Shown here: one piece after another, positions 1-9,912 of the stretch
Layout: each line of letters begins with the position of its first letter
Numbering within the stretch: position 1 is the first letter of the stretch
Source of the DNA: Pseudorhodoferax sp. Leaf265
GTDB taxonomy: Bacteria > Pseudomonadota > Gammaproteobacteria > Burkholderiales > Burkholderiaceae_C
Length of the DNA: 64,000 nt
Direction of reading: 5' to 3'
Assembly: GCF_001422365.1 (NCBI RefSeq)
Contig: NZ_LMMT01000004.1
Coordinates: forward strand, 70,001-134,000
Notes under the pieces: generated by a model
Seen by the model: the letters and a program-made list of their open reading frames with translations, nothing else
Told to the model about the DNA's origin: nothing
Databases searched by the model: none
Program-made: the position numbers and the translations under genes

Positions 1-546
1 GCGCACCGAGGCGCCCAGCGCGTCGGCGATCTCGCGGTTCGAGCAGCCATCGGCCAGCAGCGAGAGCACGGCCGACTCCTTGGGCGTGAGGTGGCCCCAG
101 GCGCGCGTGACGGGTGGCGGCGCCGGCTCGGTCGGCAGCGGCAGGCCGGGGCTGAAGTAGCGCTCGCCCGCGTGCACGGCGTCGATGGCCTCGACCAGGT
201 GGTGGCCCGGCCCGTCCTTGAGCACATAGCCGCGCACGTCCAGCGCCACGGCGCGGCGCACGTACTCGGCGTCCTGGTGCATGGACAGCACCAGCAGGCG
301 CAGGCCCGGAAAGCGGTCGCGGAACTGGGTCGCCAACTGGATGCCGCTGGCATCCGGCATGCGGATGTCGGTGACCACCAGGTCGGGCTGCAGCGCGGCG
401 GCCAGCGCCTCGGCCTCGCGCACGCAGCCGGCCTCGCCCACCACGCGGATGTGGGGCGTGGCGTGCAGGCGCATGCGCACGCCGTCGCGCAGCAGCGGAT
501 GGTCGTCGACAAGCAGCACGCGGATGGGGGCGGGGTCAGGGGTCAT
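1..546 (-). CDS. LuxR/NarL-family response regulator (partial, C-terminus beyond window)
   Basis: This is the DNA-binding partner of the sensor kinase encoded just upstream. The protein starts MTPDPAPIRVLLVDDHPLL, a typical receiver start with the acidic pair D14-D15. The likely phospho-acceptor is D60 in the stretch VVTDIRMPDA. After a short linker the helix-turn-helix of the LuxR class begins (LTPKESAVLSLLADGCSNRE) and runs off the window edge in frame. The start ATG overlaps the kinase stop by four bases (ATGA, 543-546), so the two genes are translationally coupled. Family knowledge: such regulators bind DNA as dimers once phosphorylated. The target genes are unknown; the divergent RidA/aminotransferase pair is a possible one, by position only. 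Confidence 0.93.
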   Translation of the reverse strand, partial: MTPDPAPIRVLLVDDHPLLRDGVRMRLHATPHIRVVGEAGCVREAEALAAALQPDLVVTDIRMPDASGIQLATQFRDRFPGLRLLVLSMHQDAEYVRRAVALDVRGYVLKDGPGHHLVEAIDAVHAGERYFSPGLPLPTEPAPPPVTRAWGHLTPKESAVLSLLADGCSNREIADALGASVR

Positions 547-1970
547 GGAGCGGAACGGGCAATGGCGATGGGATGCGGTGCGCGCGTGGATACGGGTGCC
601 GGCGCGGCGGCCTGTGGCAAGGGCAGCCAGGCGGCGAGACGCGTGCCATGGCGGCCGGAGTCGATGGACAGCGTGCCGCCCAGGCTCTCGGCACGCTCGC
701 GCATGTTGCGCAGGCCGATGCCGCGCGTGCCGTCCCCGGACACCCCGCGCATGTCGAAGCCTTGCCCGTCGTCGATGACCTGCAGGCCCACACCATGGCG
801 CGTGCCATGCAGCACGAGTTCCACCCGCGTGGCCTGGGCGTGGTTGCGGCAGTTCTGCAGTGCCTCCTGCGCGATGCGGAACAGCACGGTGCCGTGCTCG
901 GCCGGCAGCTGGCCCGGCACACCCTGGCGCACCAGGCCGACGGGGAAGGCCCCGCTTTCCTGCACCTGTTGTGCCAGCAAGGCGAGGGCCGGCTCCAGCC
1001 CGAGGTCGTCCAGCAAGGCAGGGCGCAGCCCGTGCGACACGCGCCGGATTTCCACCAGCGCCGTGCCCAGCCGCGCCAGCCCCTGGTCCAGCGCCTGGCG
1101 CGGCGCCGCGGGCGTGGCGGCGCCCGGATCGGCCAGCTGCAGCTGTGCCGTCTCGAGCAGGAACTTGGACGAGGCCAGCACCTGCACCACGCCATCGTGC
1201 AACTCGCGGGCCACGCGCACGCGCTCGTCTTCCTGCGAACGCACCACGCGACGCGCCAGCCGGCGCAGCTTGTCGCTGGAAACGCGGTGGTCCTTGAGGT
1301 TGAGCGCCAGGCCGCCCAGGCCGATCAGCACCACGCAGACCGCGGCGATGGCGTACAGGCGCTGGCGCGTGGCCTCGATGTTGGTGCGCGCGCCGGTCTC
1401 GATGGCCTGCAGCGCGCCCTGCACGTCGTCCAGGTAGATGCCGGTGCCGATGACCCAGTTCCAGCCCGGCACCGTCAGCACGTAGCCCAGCTTGGGAACG
1501 ACCGACTGGGAGCTGGGCTTGCTCCAGCTGTAGCGCACGACGCCGCCGCCGTGGCGTGCGACCTTGAGGATGCGCTGCGCCGAATCGGCGCCCGCCGGAT
1601 CGTTGGGGTCGCAGAACGCCACGCCCTGCATGGGCAGCGTCTTCGGGTCGATCAGCAGCTGGCCGTGCTGGTCGTAGACGAAGAAGTACCCGTTGTCGCC
1701 GAACTGCATGCGCGCCAGCGTGGCCAGTGCCAGTTCCTTGCGCTCGCCGAGCCCGCCCGGCCCTTCGGCGATGCGCACGAGGGTGTTGCGCGCCAGCTCG
1801 ACATAGTGCTTGAGTTCGGCCTCCTTGCTGTGCATGAAGGCTTGCTGCACGAGGGCCTGTTCCTCGCGCACGAGCTTGTAGGTCTGCTGCTGCATGGTGG
1901 CCCCCATGAGCAGCAGCGCGACCACGATGGGCACGCCCGACAGCAGCACCAACTTGAGGCGGAGCTGCAT
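543..1970 (-). CDS. Cache-domain sensor histidine kinase (NarL/DegU-type system)
   Basis: A 475-residue membrane kinase. An N-terminal membrane segment (residues about 7-25) is followed by a periplasmic single-cache sensor region (about 30-190, with GDNGYFFVYDQHGQLLIDP near residue 91). A second membrane segment lies at about 205-225. The HisKA_3 dimerisation domain follows, with the phospho-accepting histidine H258 in ARELHDGVVQ. The C-terminal HATPase domain shows the glycine-rich boxes DDGQGFD and GIGLRNMRERAESLGG. Cache domains of this type often bind small organic acids or amino acids; the ligand here is unknown. It overlaps the regulator gene by 4 bp and is divergent from the RidA-like gene across a 343-bp gap. 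Confidence 0.94.
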   Translation of the reverse strand: MQLRLKLVLLSGVPIVVALLLMGATMQQQTYKLVREEQALVQQAFMHSKEAELKHYVELARNTLVRIAEGPGGLGERKELALATLARMQFGDNGYFFVYDQHGQLLIDPKTLPMQGVAFCDPNDPAGADSAQRILKVARHGGGVVRYSWSKPSSQSVVPKLGYVLTVPGWNWVIGTGIYLDDVQGALQAIETGARTNIEATRQRLYAIAAVCVVLIGLGGLALNLKDHRVSSDKLRRLARRVVRSQEDERVRVARELHDGVVQVLASSKFLLETAQLQLADPGAATPAAPRQALDQGLARLGTALVEIRRVSHGLRPALLDDLGLEPALALLAQQVQESGAFPVGLVRQGVPGQLPAEHGTVLFRIAQEALQNCRNHAQATRVELVLHGTRHGVGLQVIDDGQGFDMRGVSGDGTRGIGLRNMRERAESLGGTLSIDSGRHGTRLAAWLPLPQAAAPAPVSTRAPHPIAIARSAP

Positions 1971-2313
1971 GTCAGCGCCCCACTCCGGGGTCTGTCTGCA
2001 CCAATGTTCTGGAATGTGTTGCGGTGTGCATGGCGGGCCTGAATGTGCAGAGCAATCCCGATGCCAGCCAGTGACGTTTCATTTTGAAACACTGCTGCAG
2101 TGCGGCGAAATCGGCGGCCCAAAGGCTCCGCTGCGTACTACCACGTAAGGGAAATGAAACCGTCACACACCGTGATGCCATTCCTAGAATTCATCGCAAG
2201 TTAGACCGCATTGCACTGCAGCAAACATCCCGGGAGGGTCTGGCTTCTTGTCGCTCCGCATGGCCGAAATGCCGTGCGTGGTTCTTGATTCCAGAAGAAG
2301 GAAAGGTGGCTCC
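1971..2313. promoter_or_regulatory. Divergent intergenic region between the kinase and the RidA-like gene
   Basis: No gene is supported in these 343 bases. A perfect inverted repeat GTTTCA-TTT-TGAAAC lies at 2076-2090, followed directly by the palindrome CACTGC-T-GCAGTG at 2090-2102. TGAAAC half-sites of this kind are known from sites of some sigma-54 activators, but no convincing -24/-12 promoter is visible here. A purine-rich ribosome binding site (AGGAAAGG, 2299-2306) precedes the RidA-like start. Promoters for both flanking genes must lie here; exact positions cannot be assigned. Confidence 0.45.
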
Positions 2314-2787
2314 ATGCCCAACCATATCTGTGCCGGCCGCTTCACCAAGGTGGTGGCCGGCTGCGCTGCAGCATTGCTCATGACAGCCTGCGCCATGCCC
2401 GCCAAACGCACGGTACTGTCCACCACCGGCGTGCCGCCGGCGATCGGTCCGTACTCGCAGATGGTCTCGCACGGCAACACGCTGTACCTCTCGGGCGTGA
2501 TCCCGCTCAACGAGGCCGGCAACGCCGTCGTCGGCGGCACCATCGAAGAGCAGACGCATGCCGTGCTGCGCTACATCGGCACCATGCTCCAGTCGCAGGG
2601 ACTGGACTACACCGACGTGCTCTCGTCCTCGGTGTTCATGAAGGATCTCAACGAGTTCGCCGCGATGAACAAGGTCTACGGCGAGTACTTCAAGCCGGGC
2701 AACGCGCCGGTGCGCGCCACCGTCGAAGTGGCACGTTTGCCGCGTGACGTGAAGGTCGAGATCGCCGTCATCGTCGGTCGCCGTTGA
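2314..2787 (+). CDS. RidA-family protein with lipoprotein-type signal
   Basis: 157 residues from ATG 2314, chosen because AGGAAAGG lies 8 bases upstream and because the signal peptide then begins normally. Residues 1-25 form a basic start plus hydrophobic stretch ending in LLMTAC, a near-consensus lipobox with C26 as the lipidated residue. Residues 33-157 are a RidA/YjgF/UK114 domain (GPYSQMV, LYLSGVIPL, and APVRATVEV with the conserved arginine R134). Classical RidA hydrolyses reactive enamines and imines made by PLP enzymes in the cytosol. An exported RidA is unusual. It is followed after 22 bp by a Tat-signal PLP enzyme, so the two probably act together outside the inner membrane. The RidA assignment is firm; the lipoprotein call is inferred. 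Confidence 0.88.
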   Translation: MPNHICAGRFTKVVAGCAAALLMTACAMPAKRTVLSTTGVPPAIGPYSQMVSHGNTLYLSGVIPLNEAGNAVVGGTIEEQTHAVLRYIGTMLQSQGLDYTDVLSSSVFMKDLNEFAAMNKVYGEYFKPGNAPVRATVEVARLPRDVKVEIAVIVGRR

Positions 2788-2809
2788 ACCATCCCGGAGT
2801 ACAGACACC

Positions 2810-4279
2810 ATGCAAGACCAACAGATCCTCACCGCCCGCGCCGCCGAGCTGAACGCACTGGCCGCGACCGACACCACGCGCTGGCCGTCCAAGCGACGCG
2901 ACTTCCTGCGCATGCTGGGCTACGGCGCCGGTGCGGCTGCCCTGGGCCCGGCCCTGATGGCCTGCGGCAGCAGCAACTCGGCCACGGCGGCCGCCGAACT
3001 GCGCGCGCAGCTGGTCGCCGACGAGGCCTTCTGGACGAACGTGCAAGGCATGTTCACGCTCGACCCGGCGCGTACCTTCATGAACATCGGCACGGCCGGC
3101 TCCATGCCCAAGGTGGCACTGGACCTGTTCGACACCGAGAACCGCAAGAAGGCCAGGGAGTCGGGCAACGGCTACTCCGACCACAACGCGCTGCGCGCGC
3201 TGGTGGCGCCCGCCTTCGGCGTGGACACCGACGAGCTGGCCTTCTCGGCCAACACCTCCTCGGGCATGTGCCACGCGATCCTGGGCATCCCCTGGCAGGC
3301 CGGCGACGTGATCGTCACGACCAACCACGAGCACGGCGGCGGCAACACGCCGCTGAACATCGCGGTGGACCGCTACGGCGTGGAGATCTCGCGCATCGAG
3401 ATGCCGACCGGCAACAACCAGACTGCGGCAACCTACCAGAACCTGTTCGACGAGCGCATCCGCGCGCTCAAGAACGCGGGCAAGCGCGTGCGCGCCGTGA
3501 TGTGGTCCTCGCCGACCTACGTGACCGGCACGCTGCTGCCGATCGCCGAGATCATGGAGGTGGTGAAGACGCACGGGCTGATCAGCATCGTCGACGGCGC
3601 CCACCTGCCCGGCATGATGCACTACGACTACGGCGCGCTGGGCATGGACTTCATGTCGGGCGCCGGCCACAAGTGGCAGTGCGGCCCGGGCTCCACCGGC
3701 ATCCTGATCATCCGAAACAAGATCCGCGCCTCCAACCCGCTGCCGTTGCCCAAGTGGTACCCGGTGCACACCAGCACTTATTCCACGCGCGAACGCACGA
3801 CCAACGGCACGGCCACCTACGACATCGCCGCCAGCGTGACGAGTTGCGGCAGCACGCACACGCCGCTGTTCCAATCGCTGGTGAGCGCATGCCAGCTGTG
3901 GGACCAGATCGGCCGCAAGAAGATCGAGACCTACGACCTCACGCTGTCGGCCTACCTCAAGGAGAAGATCGTCGAACGCTGGGGCGTGGATTCGCTGTAC
4001 TCGCCCAAGGACGACCCCAAGCTGGTGTGTGCGCTGACCTCGTTCAACGTGTTCCGCAACAAGGACGACGCGATGAACTCGGCCAAGGCCACGCAGTTCG
4101 TCTCGCGCCTGCAAGCCGAGTACCCGCAGGGCCTGGTCATCCGCAACGCCAGCTTCCCGGTGATCGGCGCGGCGTCGAACCACTACGCGATGCGCATCTC
4201 CACACACCTGTGGCACGACGCCAACGACATCGACGCGCTGGTCGATGCCATGTGGGACCTGTCGGGCAAGATGGCCTGA
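2810..4279 (+). CDS. Tat-exported class V aminotransferase (isopenicillin N epimerase-like)
   Basis: 489 residues. A 28-residue hydrophilic leader is followed by a twin-arginine motif (KRRDFLRM, R29-R30) and a hydrophobic stretch ending LGPALMACGSS, so C52 could also be a lipobox cysteine. The rest is a fold-type I PLP enzyme of the class V/CsdB group: DGAHLPG (D262, contacts the PLP ring) and SGAGHKW with the probable Schiff-base lysine K288. Relatives are called isopenicillin N epimerase or cysteine desulfurase-like; the substrate cannot be told. Tat carries folded proteins, which suits a cofactor enzyme loaded in the cytoplasm. It lies 22 bp downstream of the RidA-like lipoprotein and presumably shares its transcript. 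Confidence 0.9.
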   Translation: MQDQQILTARAAELNALAATDTTRWPSKRRDFLRMLGYGAGAAALGPALMACGSSNSATAAAELRAQLVADEAFWTNVQGMFTLDPARTFMNIGTAGSMPKVALDLFDTENRKKARESGNGYSDHNALRALVAPAFGVDTDELAFSANTSSGMCHAILGIPWQAGDVIVTTNHEHGGGNTPLNIAVDRYGVEISRIEMPTGNNQTAATYQNLFDERIRALKNAGKRVRAVMWSSPTYVTGTLLPIAEIMEVVKTHGLISIVDGAHLPGMMHYDYGALGMDFMSGAGHKWQCGPGSTGILIIRNKIRASNPLPLPKWYPVHTSTYSTRERTTNGTATYDIAASVTSCGSTHTPLFQSLVSACQLWDQIGRKKIETYDLTLSAYLKEKIVERWGVDSLYSPKDDPKLVCALTSFNVFRNKDDAMNSAKATQFVSRLQAEYPQGLVIRNASFPVIGAASNHYAMRISTHLWHDANDIDALVDAMWDLSGKMA

Positions 4280-4283
4280 TGGT

Positions 4284-4320
4284 CTCAGGCGCCCGGGCTT
4301 CAGCCCAGCTCGGGCGCCAG
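4284..4320. terminator. Possible shared hairpin between convergent genes
   Basis: Just after the aminotransferase stop, GGCGCCCG is mirrored by CGGGCGCC about 13 bases later. The right arm is inside the 3' end of the convergent DUF3883-like gene. There is no T-run on either side, so intrinsic termination is only a possibility. Confidence 0.3.
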
Positions 4321-5214
4321 TCCCGGCGCCTTGTCCATGTCGGCCCCGTTGTACAGCTTGTGCTGGGCAGCGGGGCTGCCCACGTCGGACACCACCGCCA
4401 GGCGCCACTGCGGATCGCGCCGCGCGAAGGCGCGCTCCTCCGCTGTCAGCGCATAGCCGGTCGCGCCCGTGGCCGTGCCCTTCACGACGAGCTTGAGCAG
4501 GGTCTTGCCCTTCTTGTCGCGCACTTCCGCGGCGTAGCCCGGATTCGGCGTGTCCAGCATTTCGGTCTTGTAGCCGTAGCCTGCGAAGTGGCGCGTCAGG
4601 TGGTCCAGCGCGGCCGACTGCAGGTCGCCGCCACCGACGGCGATGGCTGCGGCATCGGGCGCGGCATCCACGATGCCGGCACGCGCGCGGGCGGCCTGGA
4701 TCTCGGCCTCGTTCGGAACCCAGCCGCGCGGGCCGCGCACCAGCACCACATGGCGCTGCTCGGGGCTCCAGACGGCCACATGCCATTCCTGCTCGTCGGG
4801 CACGCGCACCGACATGCGGGCGGCCTTGTCGGTCTCCAGGTCGGCAATCGCCACGCGGTTGGTCTGCAGCACGGCGCGCACGCCCTGGTCGGCGTCGAGC
4901 GCGCGCTTGATGAGCTGGATCCGATCCTTGGTGCGCTGGATGCGCAGGTCGGTGCGTTCGCCGCCGCCGATGCGGTGCAGCGGATCGAGCGACTCGAGCA
5001 GGAACCAGCGCCCGCCCTCGCCGACGCTCACCAGCTCGGCCCAGATGGTCACGATGATGTTGTCGCCGCTGGCCAGCCAGGCCATGTCGGAAGCCTTGTC
5101 GCGCGCGTCGAACACGCCCATCTTGGTGATGATCTCGACCGGCGTGCGCTTGTCGCCCGACAAACGCTTCTCGTTGATGACCGCCAGGACGGCGGGTGCG
5201 ACTTCTTTGTCCAT
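4300..5214 (-). CDS. DUF3883-like domain protein of unknown function
   Basis: 304 residues, soluble, no signal or membrane segment. The C-terminal part (about 210-285: a tyrosine-rich stretch, NPGYAAEVRDKKGK, LKLVVKGTATGATGYALTAEE, WRLAVVSDV) resembles DUF3883, the NO VEIN C-terminal domain. That domain has a restriction-endonuclease-like fold and is often found in defence or DNA-processing proteins, but the match is by eye. The N-terminal part is not recognised. The start at 5214 has no Shine-Dalgarno sequence; a strong hairpin (5225-5246) lies directly before it, so its translation may be controlled. It lies downstream of a small helical protein on the same strand. Confidence 0.72.
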   Translation of the reverse strand: MDKEVAPAVLAVINEKRLSGDKRTPVEIITKMGVFDARDKASDMAWLASGDNIIVTIWAELVSVGEGGRWFLLESLDPLHRIGGGERTDLRIQRTKDRIQLIKRALDADQGVRAVLQTNRVAIADLETDKAARMSVRVPDEQEWHVAVWSPEQRHVVLVRGPRGWVPNEAEIQAARARAGIVDAAPDAAAIAVGGGDLQSAALDHLTRHFAGYGYKTEMLDTPNPGYAAEVRDKKGKTLLKLVVKGTATGATGYALTAEERAFARRDPQWRLAVVSDVGSPAAQHKLYNGADMDKAPGLAPELG

Positions 5215-5224
5215 GGAAAGCAGG

Positions 5225-5250
5225 AGGGCCGGTCTCGACCGGCCCTTTTT
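5225..5250 (+). other. Strong GC hairpin followed by T-run
   Basis: AGGGCCGGT-CTCG-ACCGGCCCT forms a perfect 9-bp stem, followed on the plus strand by four more T. It has the form of a plus-strand intrinsic terminator, yet the genes on both sides run on the minus strand. On that strand it sits 11 bases before the DUF3883-like start codon and is preceded by an A-run, so it may stop antisense transcription or fold in that leader. Confidence 0.55.
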
Positions 5251-5272
5251 CGTGGGATGGAAAGGATGCGGC

Positions 5273-5554
5273 TCAGCCGCGCGGTACCGGCGCGGCCGCC
5301 TTGTCCAGCGCGGTGTTGACCTCGTCCAGCGTCTCGGCCGACTTGGTCAGCGTCTTCTCGACGGCACCGGTGTGGCCCAGCGCCTGGTCGACCTCGCGCG
5401 TGCGCGCTTCCTCGCTGAGGTGGGTGTCGAGCACGGTATTGGCCACGGCCAGGTCGTCGGCCGCCTGACGGATGTCGGCGGCGACCTCCTTGGCCTTTTC
5501 GATCGCCTGCTCCAGGTGCTTGGCGGCCTGGGCATCTTTGGAAGGCTGGGACAT
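5273..5554 (-). CDS. Small helical hypothetical protein
   Basis: 93 residues from ATG 5554 (MSQPSKDAQAAKHLEQ); an upstream ATG would add 20 arginine-rich residues that do not look like part of the protein. The sequence is alanine-, glutamate- and lysine-rich and almost wholly helical, probably a coiled coil, with no cysteine and no hydrophobic segment. It ends in a short proline tail (AAAPVPRG). No family is recognised. It lies between gap (98 bp upstream) and the DUF3883-like gene on the same strand. Function unknown. Confidence 0.68.
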   Translation of the reverse strand: MSQPSKDAQAAKHLEQAIEKAKEVAADIRQAADDLAVANTVLDTHLSEEARTREVDQALGHTGAVEKTLTKSAETLDEVNTALDKAAAPVPRG

Positions 5555-5652
5555 GTTGGAACTCTTGCGAGACAAGGCGGGCGCCCATCGTAGCGCGCCC
5601 AGGGGCACCCGCAAGCGCCGGGCAAGTCACCCGGCCCTCTTGCGCAGCGCGT

Positions 5653-6675
<1,023 letters not shown>

Positions 6676-8823
6676 TTACTTGGACAGAACCTTGCGCACG
6701 GTCGCAGCCACGTTCTCGGGCGTGAAACCGAAGTGCTTGAACAGCACGGGCGCGGGGGCCGACTCGCCGTAGGTGTCGATGCCGACCACGGCCGCGCAGC
6801 CGTACTTCCACCAGCCGTCGGTCACGCCCATCTCGACCGCGATGCGCGGCAGGCCTTCGGGCAGCACGGCCTTCTTGTAGGCCAGGCTCTGGCGGTCGAA
6901 GGTGGTGGTGCTGGGCATGGAAACCACGCGCACGGCGATCTTGGCCGCGGCCAGCAGCTTCTGCGCAGCCAACGCCAGCTGCACTTCGGAGCCGGTGGCG
7001 ATGATCACGGCGCGGGCCTTGCCCTTGAGGCCCACGTCGGCGGGTTCGCTGAGCACGTAGGCGCCATTGGCGATGTGGTCCAGCGCGTCTTCGCTCTTGG
7101 GCGCGTAGGGCAGGTTCTGGCGCGACAGCAGCAGCGCCGTCGGCCGGTTCTTCTGGGCCAGGGCCACGGCCCAGGCGATGGCCGTCTCGGCCGTGTCGGC
7201 GGGGCGCCACACGTCCAGGCCCGGGATCAGGCGCAGGCTGGCCGCATGTTCGATCGACTGGTGCGTGGGACCGTCTTCGCCCAGGCCGATGGAGTCGTGC
7301 GTGAACACGTGCACGATGCGCTGCTTCATGAGCGCGGCCATGCGGATGGCGTTGCGGCTGTAGTCGCTGAACGTGAGGAAGGTGCCGCCGTAGGGGATGT
7401 AGCCGCCGTGCAGCGCGATGCCGTTCATGATGGCGGCCATGCCGAACTCGCGCACACCGTAGTTGATGTGGCGGCCGATCACGCCGTGCGGCGGTTCTTC
7501 CACCGGGGCGGCCTTCTCGTCCTCGGCACCGGCCTTGCGGTCCGGCGCGGCGCCCAGCACCACAGCGCCGGTCTCGGCGTCGAAGCGCAGTGCCGGCGTA
7601 TGGCTGGTGTTGGTCAGGTTGGAGCCGGTCAGGTCGGCCGAGCCGCCCAGCAGTTCGGGCAAGGCCGCCGTGAAGCCTTCCAGCGCCAGCTGGCTGGCCT
7701 TGCGGCTGGCCACGGTGGCCGCCTGGTCATGGGCTTCGGAGGCGATGCGCGCGGCAGTCTCGGCGAAGCTGGCGGGCAGCTCGCCCTGCATGCGGCGCGT
7801 CAGCTCGGCGGCCAGCTGCGGGTGGGCCGCCTTGTAGCCCGCGAACAGCACGTCCCAGTCGGCCTCGGCGGCCAGGCCCTTGGCCTTGGCGTCCCAGCCG
7901 GCGTAGACGTCGGCGGGAATCTCGAACGGCGCAGCGTCCCAGCCCAGCGCTTCGCGCGTGAGCTTGATTTCCTCGGCACCCAGCGGCTCGCCGTGGGCCT
8001 TGGCCGTGCCGGCGCGGTTCGGCGAACCCTGGCCGATGGCGGTCTTGCAGATGATCAGCGTGGGCTTGCCCTTCGAGGCCTTGGCCTCCTCGATGGCCTT
8101 GGACACGGCTTCGGCATCCTGGCCGTCGACCGGGCCCAGCACCTGCCAGCCGCTGGCGACGAAGCGCAGGGCCGTGTTGTCGATGAACCAGGGCGCGACC
8201 TTGCCGTCGATGGAGATGCCGTTGTCGTCGTACAGCGCGATCAGCTTGTCCAGCTTCCAGGCGCCGGCCAGGGCCACGGCCTCGTGGCTGATGCCTTCCA
8301 TGAGGCAGCCGTCGCCCAGGAACACGTAGGTGCGGTGGTCGACGACCGGGAAGTTCGGGCGGTTGAACTCGGCCGCCAGCAGCTTCTCGGCCAGCGCCAT
8401 GCCCACCGCGTTGGTGATGCCCTGGCCCAGCGGGCCAGTGGTGGTTTCCACACCGGGCGTGATGCCGTGCTCGGGGTGGCCGGCCGTCTTGCTGTGCAGC
8501 TGGCGGAAGTTCTTCAGTTCGCCGATGGGCAGGTCGTAGCCCGTCAGGTGCAGCAGCGCGTACAGCAGCATGGAGCCGTGGCCGTTGGACAGCACGAAGC
8601 GGTCGCGGTCGAACCAGGCCGGGTTGCGCGGGTTGTGCTTCAAGTGCTGGCCCCACAGCGCCACGGCCATGTCGGCCATGCCCATGGGAGCGCCAGGGTG
8701 GCCGGAATTGGCCTGCTGCACGGCGTCCATGGCCAGCGCGCGGATGGCGTTGGCCAAGCGGCTGGCGGGCGCGGCGGCCTCTGCGACGGGGGTGGAAGAG
8801 GCCAGCGTGTCAGTGTTCGCCAT
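6676..8823 (-). CDS. tkt: Transketolase
   Basis: 715 residues from ATG 8823 ([10 protein letters not shown]), with GGAG about nine bases upstream. The frame stays open far upstream, but that extension has no transketolase similarity and overlaps the divergent MBL gene. It moves two-carbon units between sugar phosphates in the pentose phosphate pathway, using thiamine diphosphate and a divalent metal. Visible family motifs: [15 protein letters not shown] near the start, the TPP motif [13 protein letters not shown], and the active-site region [15 protein letters not shown]. It is slightly longer than most (about 660-690) because of a charged insert before the [17 protein letters not shown] segment. 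Operon partner of gap. Confidence 0.98.
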   Translation of the reverse strand: MANTDTLASSTPVAEAAAPASRLANAIRALAMDAVQQANSGHPGAPMGMADMAVALWGQHLKHNPRNPAWFDRDRFVLSNGHGSMLLYALLHLTGYDLPIGELKNFRQLHSKTAGHPEHGITPGVETTTGPLGQGITNAVGMALAEKLLAAEFNRPNFPVVDHRTYVFLGDGCLMEGISHEAVALAGAWKLDKLIALYDDNGISIDGKVAPWFIDNTALRFVASGWQVLGPVDGQDAEAVSKAIEEAKASKGKPTLIICKTAIGQGSPNRAGTAKAHGEPLGAEEIKLTREALGWDAAPFEIPADVYAGWDAKAKGLAAEADWDVLFAGYKAAHPQLAAELTRRMQGELPASFAETAARIASEAHDQAATVASRKASQLALEGFTAALPELLGGSADLTGSNLTNTSHTPALRFDAETGAVVLGAAPDRKAGAEDEKAAPVEEPPHGVIGRHINYGVREFGMAAIMNGIALHGGYIPYGGTFLTFSDYSRNAIRMAALMKQRIVHVFTHDSIGLGEDGPTHQSIEHAASLRLIPGLDVWRPADTAETAIAWAVALAQKNRPTALLLSRQNLPYAPKSEDALDHIANGAYVLSEPADVGLKGKARAVIIATGSEVQLALAAQKLLAAAKIAVRVVSMPSTTTFDRQSLAYKKAVLPEGLPRIAVEMGVTDGWWKYGCAAVVGIDTYGESAPAPVLFKHFGFTPENVAATVRKVLSK

Positions 8824-8913
8824 GGGTGGGCAGCTCCGGTCGGAATCGGGGGAAACCCGGGATTTTAGCGAGGCGGGCCGCACCCGTCCTTGGTCTACAG
8901 TCGCCGGCAGCAC

Positions 8914-9846
8914 ATGGCCGCCATCGAACTCCCCCCCGGCGTCGCGCTGTTCGAGCGCGGCTGGCTCTCCTCCAACAACCTGTTGCTGCGCGATCCGCAG
9001 GGCACCGGGCCCACCGCGCTGGTCGACTCTGGCTACTGCACGCACGCCACGCAGACGCTGGCGCTGGTGGGCCAGGCCCTGGGTGAGGCGCCGCTGGAGC
9101 GGCTGCTCAACACCCACCTGCACAGCGACCACTGCGGCGGCAATGCGGCCTTGCAGCAGCAGTACCCGCAGCTGCACTCGGCCATCCCGCCCGGCCAGGC
9201 GCAGGCCGTGCGCGACTGGGACGCCGACGCGCTGAGCTACGCGCCCACGGGCCAGCTCTGCCCGCGTTTCGGCATCGACGGCCTGTTGCAGCCGGGCCAG
9301 GAGGTCGCGCTCGGGGCCGGGCGCTGGCAGGTGCATGCGGCGCCGGGCCACGACCCGCATGCCGTGCTGCTGTTCGAGCCGGCCTGGGGCCTGCTCGTGG
9401 CCGGCGACGCGCTCTGGCAGAACGGTTTCGGCGTGGTGTTTCCCGAACTCGAGGGCGAGTCGGCCTTTGCCGAGGTCGGCGCCTCGCTGGATCTCATCGA
9501 ACGGCTGGCGCCGCGCCTGGTCGTGCCGGGCCATGGCAGCGTGTTCGACGACGTGGGGCCGGCACTCGAACGCGCGCGCCGCCGGCTCGAGGGCTTCGTC
9601 GCGGCGCCACGCAAGCACGCGCTCTACGCGGCCAAGGTGCTGCTCAAGTTCAAGCTGCTGGAGTTGCAGTCCATCGCCGAGGTCGACCTGCTGGCCTGGG
9701 CCCGGCGCACCCCTTATTTCCAGACCCTGCATGCGCGGTATTTCGCCGACGCCGGGGCCATCGCTGCCTGGGGCGAGGCGCTGGTCGAGGATTTGCTGCG
9801 CTCTGGTGCGGCCGCGCGCGAGGGGGCGCTGCTGGTCAACCGCTGA
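8914..9846 (+). CDS. MBL-fold metallo-hydrolase
   Basis: 310 residues from ATG 8914; an earlier TTG at 8890 is less likely. A TACAGT box at 8896-8901 lies 12 bases before the ATG, so the transcript may be almost leaderless. The protein has the metallo-beta-lactamase fold with the metal motif [11 protein letters not shown], further metal ligands in [10 protein letters not shown] and LLVAGDALW, and a final histidine in [10 protein letters not shown]. The C-terminal 80 residues are helical, as in glyoxalase II-like and LACTB2-like hydrolases. Substrate unknown. It is divergent from tkt with a 90-bp gap. Confidence 0.9.
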   Translation: MAAIELPPGVALFERGWLSSNNLLLRDPQGTGPTALVDSGYCTHATQTLALVGQALGEAPLERLLNTHLHSDHCGGNAALQQQYPQLHSAIPPGQAQAVRDWDADALSYAPTGQLCPRFGIDGLLQPGQEVALGAGRWQVHAAPGHDPHAVLLFEPAWGLLVAGDALWQNGFGVVFPELEGESAFAEVGASLDLIERLAPRLVVPGHGSVFDDVGPALERARRRLEGFVAAPRKHALYAAKVLLKFKLLELQSIAEVDLLAWARRTPYFQTLHARYFADAGAIAAWGEALVEDLLRSGAAAREGALLVNR

Positions 9847-9912
9847 GGTCACGCGGCTGTCATCTGGGGCCATCAGGCTCGCGGGCTTGTCTTTTCACCG
9901 AGCCGACAACGC

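Noticed and set aside
2248-2313. Upstream in-frame start for the RidA-like protein
   Set aside because: It would place 22 polar residues ahead of the signal peptide and ignores the AGGAAAGG site in front of 2314.
2090-2313. Sigma-54 promoter downstream of the TGAAAC inverted repeat
   Set aside because: The best GG...GC pair (in TCTGGCTTCTTGTCGCTC) has nine bases between the pairs instead of ten, and the TTGC box is missing.
8824-9873. In-frame 350-residue upstream extension of transketolase
   Set aside because: It lacks similarity to transketolase, lies antisense to the MBL hydrolase gene, and the ATG at 8823 has a ribosome binding site and the family N-terminus.
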